NCBI GenBank assembly: GCA_002401775.2
Contig: NVUB02000108.1
Location: 1-35,048, forward strand
DNA from: Ectothiorhodospiraceae bacterium
GTDB taxonomy: Bacteria > Pseudomonadota > Gammaproteobacteria > SZUA-152
Direction of reading: 5' to 3'
Length of the DNA: 35,048 bases
Shown here: positions 34,025 to 35,048 of the stretch, piece after piece
How the letters are laid out: every line of letters starts with the position of its first letter
Position numbering within the stretch: the first letter of the stretch is position 1
The notes under the pieces: generated by a model
Told to the model about the DNA's origin: nothing
The model's input: only the letters and a program-made list of their open reading frames with translations
The model's database searches: none
Program-made: the position numbers and the translations under genes

Positions 34025-34471
34025 ATGGCACATAAACCTTCAAGCTCGCGCGCTAATACAAAACACCCTAAACCCCAAGCCGATGTCAGCCTCAAAGTCC
34101 GCATCGACAAATGGCTGTGGGCAGCAAGATTTTACAAAACACGCTCTCTAGCCAGTGAATCCATCAAAGGCGGCAAAGTCAGCGTCAATGGCAACCGCGC
34201 CAAAGCCAGCCGTTACACCGAAGTAGGGGACACCTTCGTATTGCGCCAAGGCACCGATATTAAAACCGTCGAAGTATTAGCACTGTCCGACAAACGCGGG
34301 CCTGCCAGTGTTGCGCAACTATTATATCGCGAAACTGAAGTAAGCATTGCAAAACGCGAGAAAGAAAAAGAAATACGCAAACTTGCGGCAGTACAAACGC
34401 CACACGGAGAGGGCAGACCTACCAAACGATCACGACGACAAATACATCGATTTACACGGTCGGAGTCGTAA
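34025..34471 (+). CDS. hslR: Heat-shock ribosome-associated protein Hsp15 (S4 domain)
   Basis: This is a small RNA-binding protein of 148 residues that recycles stalled 50S subunits carrying nascent chains. The S4 domain is at about 23-85: VRIDKWLWAARFYKTRSLAS, then IKGGKVSVNGNRAKASRYTE and VGDTFVLRQG. The basic C-terminal tail (AKREKEKEIRKLAAVQTPHG, then RPTKRSRRQIHRF) is typical of Hsp15. The N-terminal 20 residues are Lys/Ser-rich and a little longer than in E. coli. The ATG lies in the sequence CACCATGG without a strong Shine-Dalgarno sequence and overlaps a possible short upstream frame. Confidence 0.95.
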   Translation: MAHKPSSSRANTKHPKPQADVSLKVRIDKWLWAARFYKTRSLASESIKGGKVSVNGNRAKASRYTEVGDTFVLRQGTDIKTVEVLALSDKRGPASVAQLLYRETEVSIAKREKEKEIRKLAAVQTPHGEGRPTKRSRRQIHRFTRSES

Positions 34472-34560
34472 TTATACTAAAACCTGTCGCATTGCTCAGT
34501 TATTGCTCCAACATTTTCTTCAAAAATTCATTTTTTCATCGAAGTTACTACGCTATTACT

Positions 34561-35048
34561 ATGACATCTACATTATTTTTTTCCTGTCTATTTATTTTTT
34601 TGCTTTCTGGGTGTTCATTAGGTATTGAAAACATCCAAAAAGGGTACGCATTAAATTCAACAGAAGGAGTGGTTGTGTTATCACTGACTTCATCTGGCGA
34701 ATGCGGCTGGGCATTATTTGTTGATATTCAGCGCACTGACAAACCCAATAAACACACTATCAATATGCAAAACACTTTTGAAGACAGAGACTGGAAAAGA
34801 AAAAGTGGCGAATGCCCCTCTGAAAAAAATGATTACTCTGGCACGTTAGCTATCCTCGCATTGCCACCAGGGAAGTATGAAATATTCCAAATTACCGGAT
34901 TAAGTAACCATCATACCTTTTATTCCAAAAATGATTTTTCAGTCCCTTTTGACGTTTCTGAAAACGCCGTTACTTATCTTGGAAATGCACATTTTTTCAT
35001 CGAACAATATACTTATATATTGGACATTTTTGACAACCAAGATAGAGA
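34561..35048 (+). CDS. Putative lipoprotein, 3' end outside window
   Basis: An open frame runs from ATG 34561 to the window edge (162 codons, no stop). The N-terminus is a lipoprotein signal: a hydrophobic stretch (LFFSCLFIFLLSGCS) with lipobox LLSGC. The mature part is rich in Asn, Ser and aromatic residues, with a beta-type pattern (GVVVLSLTSSGECGWALFVD, LAILALPPGKYEIFQITGLS, VTYLGNAHFFI). A PPGKYEI segment followed by a YLG segment is common in small surface lipoproteins that carry one beta-sandwich domain, but I do not recognise the family. The gene is clearly more AT-rich than hslR, so it may be acquired. No terminator separates it from hslR, 89 bp upstream. Confidence 0.75.
   Translation, partial: MTSTLFFSCLFIFLLSGCSLGIENIQKGYALNSTEGVVVLSLTSSGECGWALFVDIQRTDKPNKHTINMQNTFEDRDWKRKSGECPSEKNDYSGTLAILALPPGKYEIFQITGLSNHHTFYSKNDFSVPFDVSENAVTYLGNAHFFIEQYTYILDIFDNQDR

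Noticed and set aside
33946-34035. 29-codon frame overlapping the start of hslR
   Set aside because: Only a weak Shine-Dalgarno and no conservation evidence; it could be a leader peptide but is not supported enough to call.
1-35048. tRNA or rRNA genes
   Set aside because: No cloverleaf-like or rRNA-like stretch was noticed while reading both strands; a tRNAscan run would settle this.

Overview
The window looks like chromosomal DNA of a free-living or facultatively respiring gammaproteobacterium. It carries single-copy housekeeping genes (uvrD 3' end, serB, polA, engB, dsbA, hslR), several periplasmic c-type cytochromes, a TRAP carboxylate transporter, chemotaxis and c-di-GMP signalling genes, and outer-membrane beta-barrels. 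From memory of gene order, DUF2782-polA and engB-cytochrome-cytochrome c4-dsbA-EEP phosphatase-GGDEF match the origin-proximal block of Pseudomonas (PA5487 to PA5494 region), with extra genes inserted. The species cannot be named from the sequence.

Layout. 1-1312: C-terminal part of UvrD. 1755-4291: orphan PhnD-like binding protein followed by a methyl-accepting chemotaxis protein (MCP). 4485-5874: a decayed stretch with a histidine-kinase remnant and a twice-frameshifted porin-like gene containing a G8 tract. 6071-10021: TRAP binding protein, a SlyD-type isomerase, and on the opposite strand dctQM. 10317-12923: periplasmic cupin and an HDOD-GAF regulator. 13110-15692: two convergent TraF_2-like outer-membrane proteins. 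15925-17797: serB and a fructosamine-kinase-like gene. 18088-18299: a cluster of DnaA boxes. 18381-22218: cytochrome c, a DUF2782 protein and polA. 22463-24872: a second PhnD-like binding protein followed by a membrane histidine kinase. 25048-25175: a four-hairpin candidate sRNA in the Spot 42/ErsA position, then engB. 26035-30649: two cytochromes, a cNMP-binding protein, dsbA and a catabolic-type acetolactate synthase. 30751-33460: EEP phosphatase and diguanylate cyclase. 33590-33880: a long nested palindrome. 34025-35048: hslR and the start of an AT-rich lipoprotein gene.

The most interesting signals are these. (1) Two independent PhnD-like binding protein plus transmembrane sensor modules occur, and in both the sensor appears to start at an ATC codon behind a good Shine-Dalgarno sequence. 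(2) A structured RNA with C/U-rich loops lies between the polA region and engB. (3) Five DnaA-box matches lie within 800 bp. (4) A roughly 290 bp hairpin element has arms belonging to a dispersed TTTGCG/CTCTGCG repeat family. (5) Short tandem duplications (12-17 bp units) are unusually common in the intergenic spaces.
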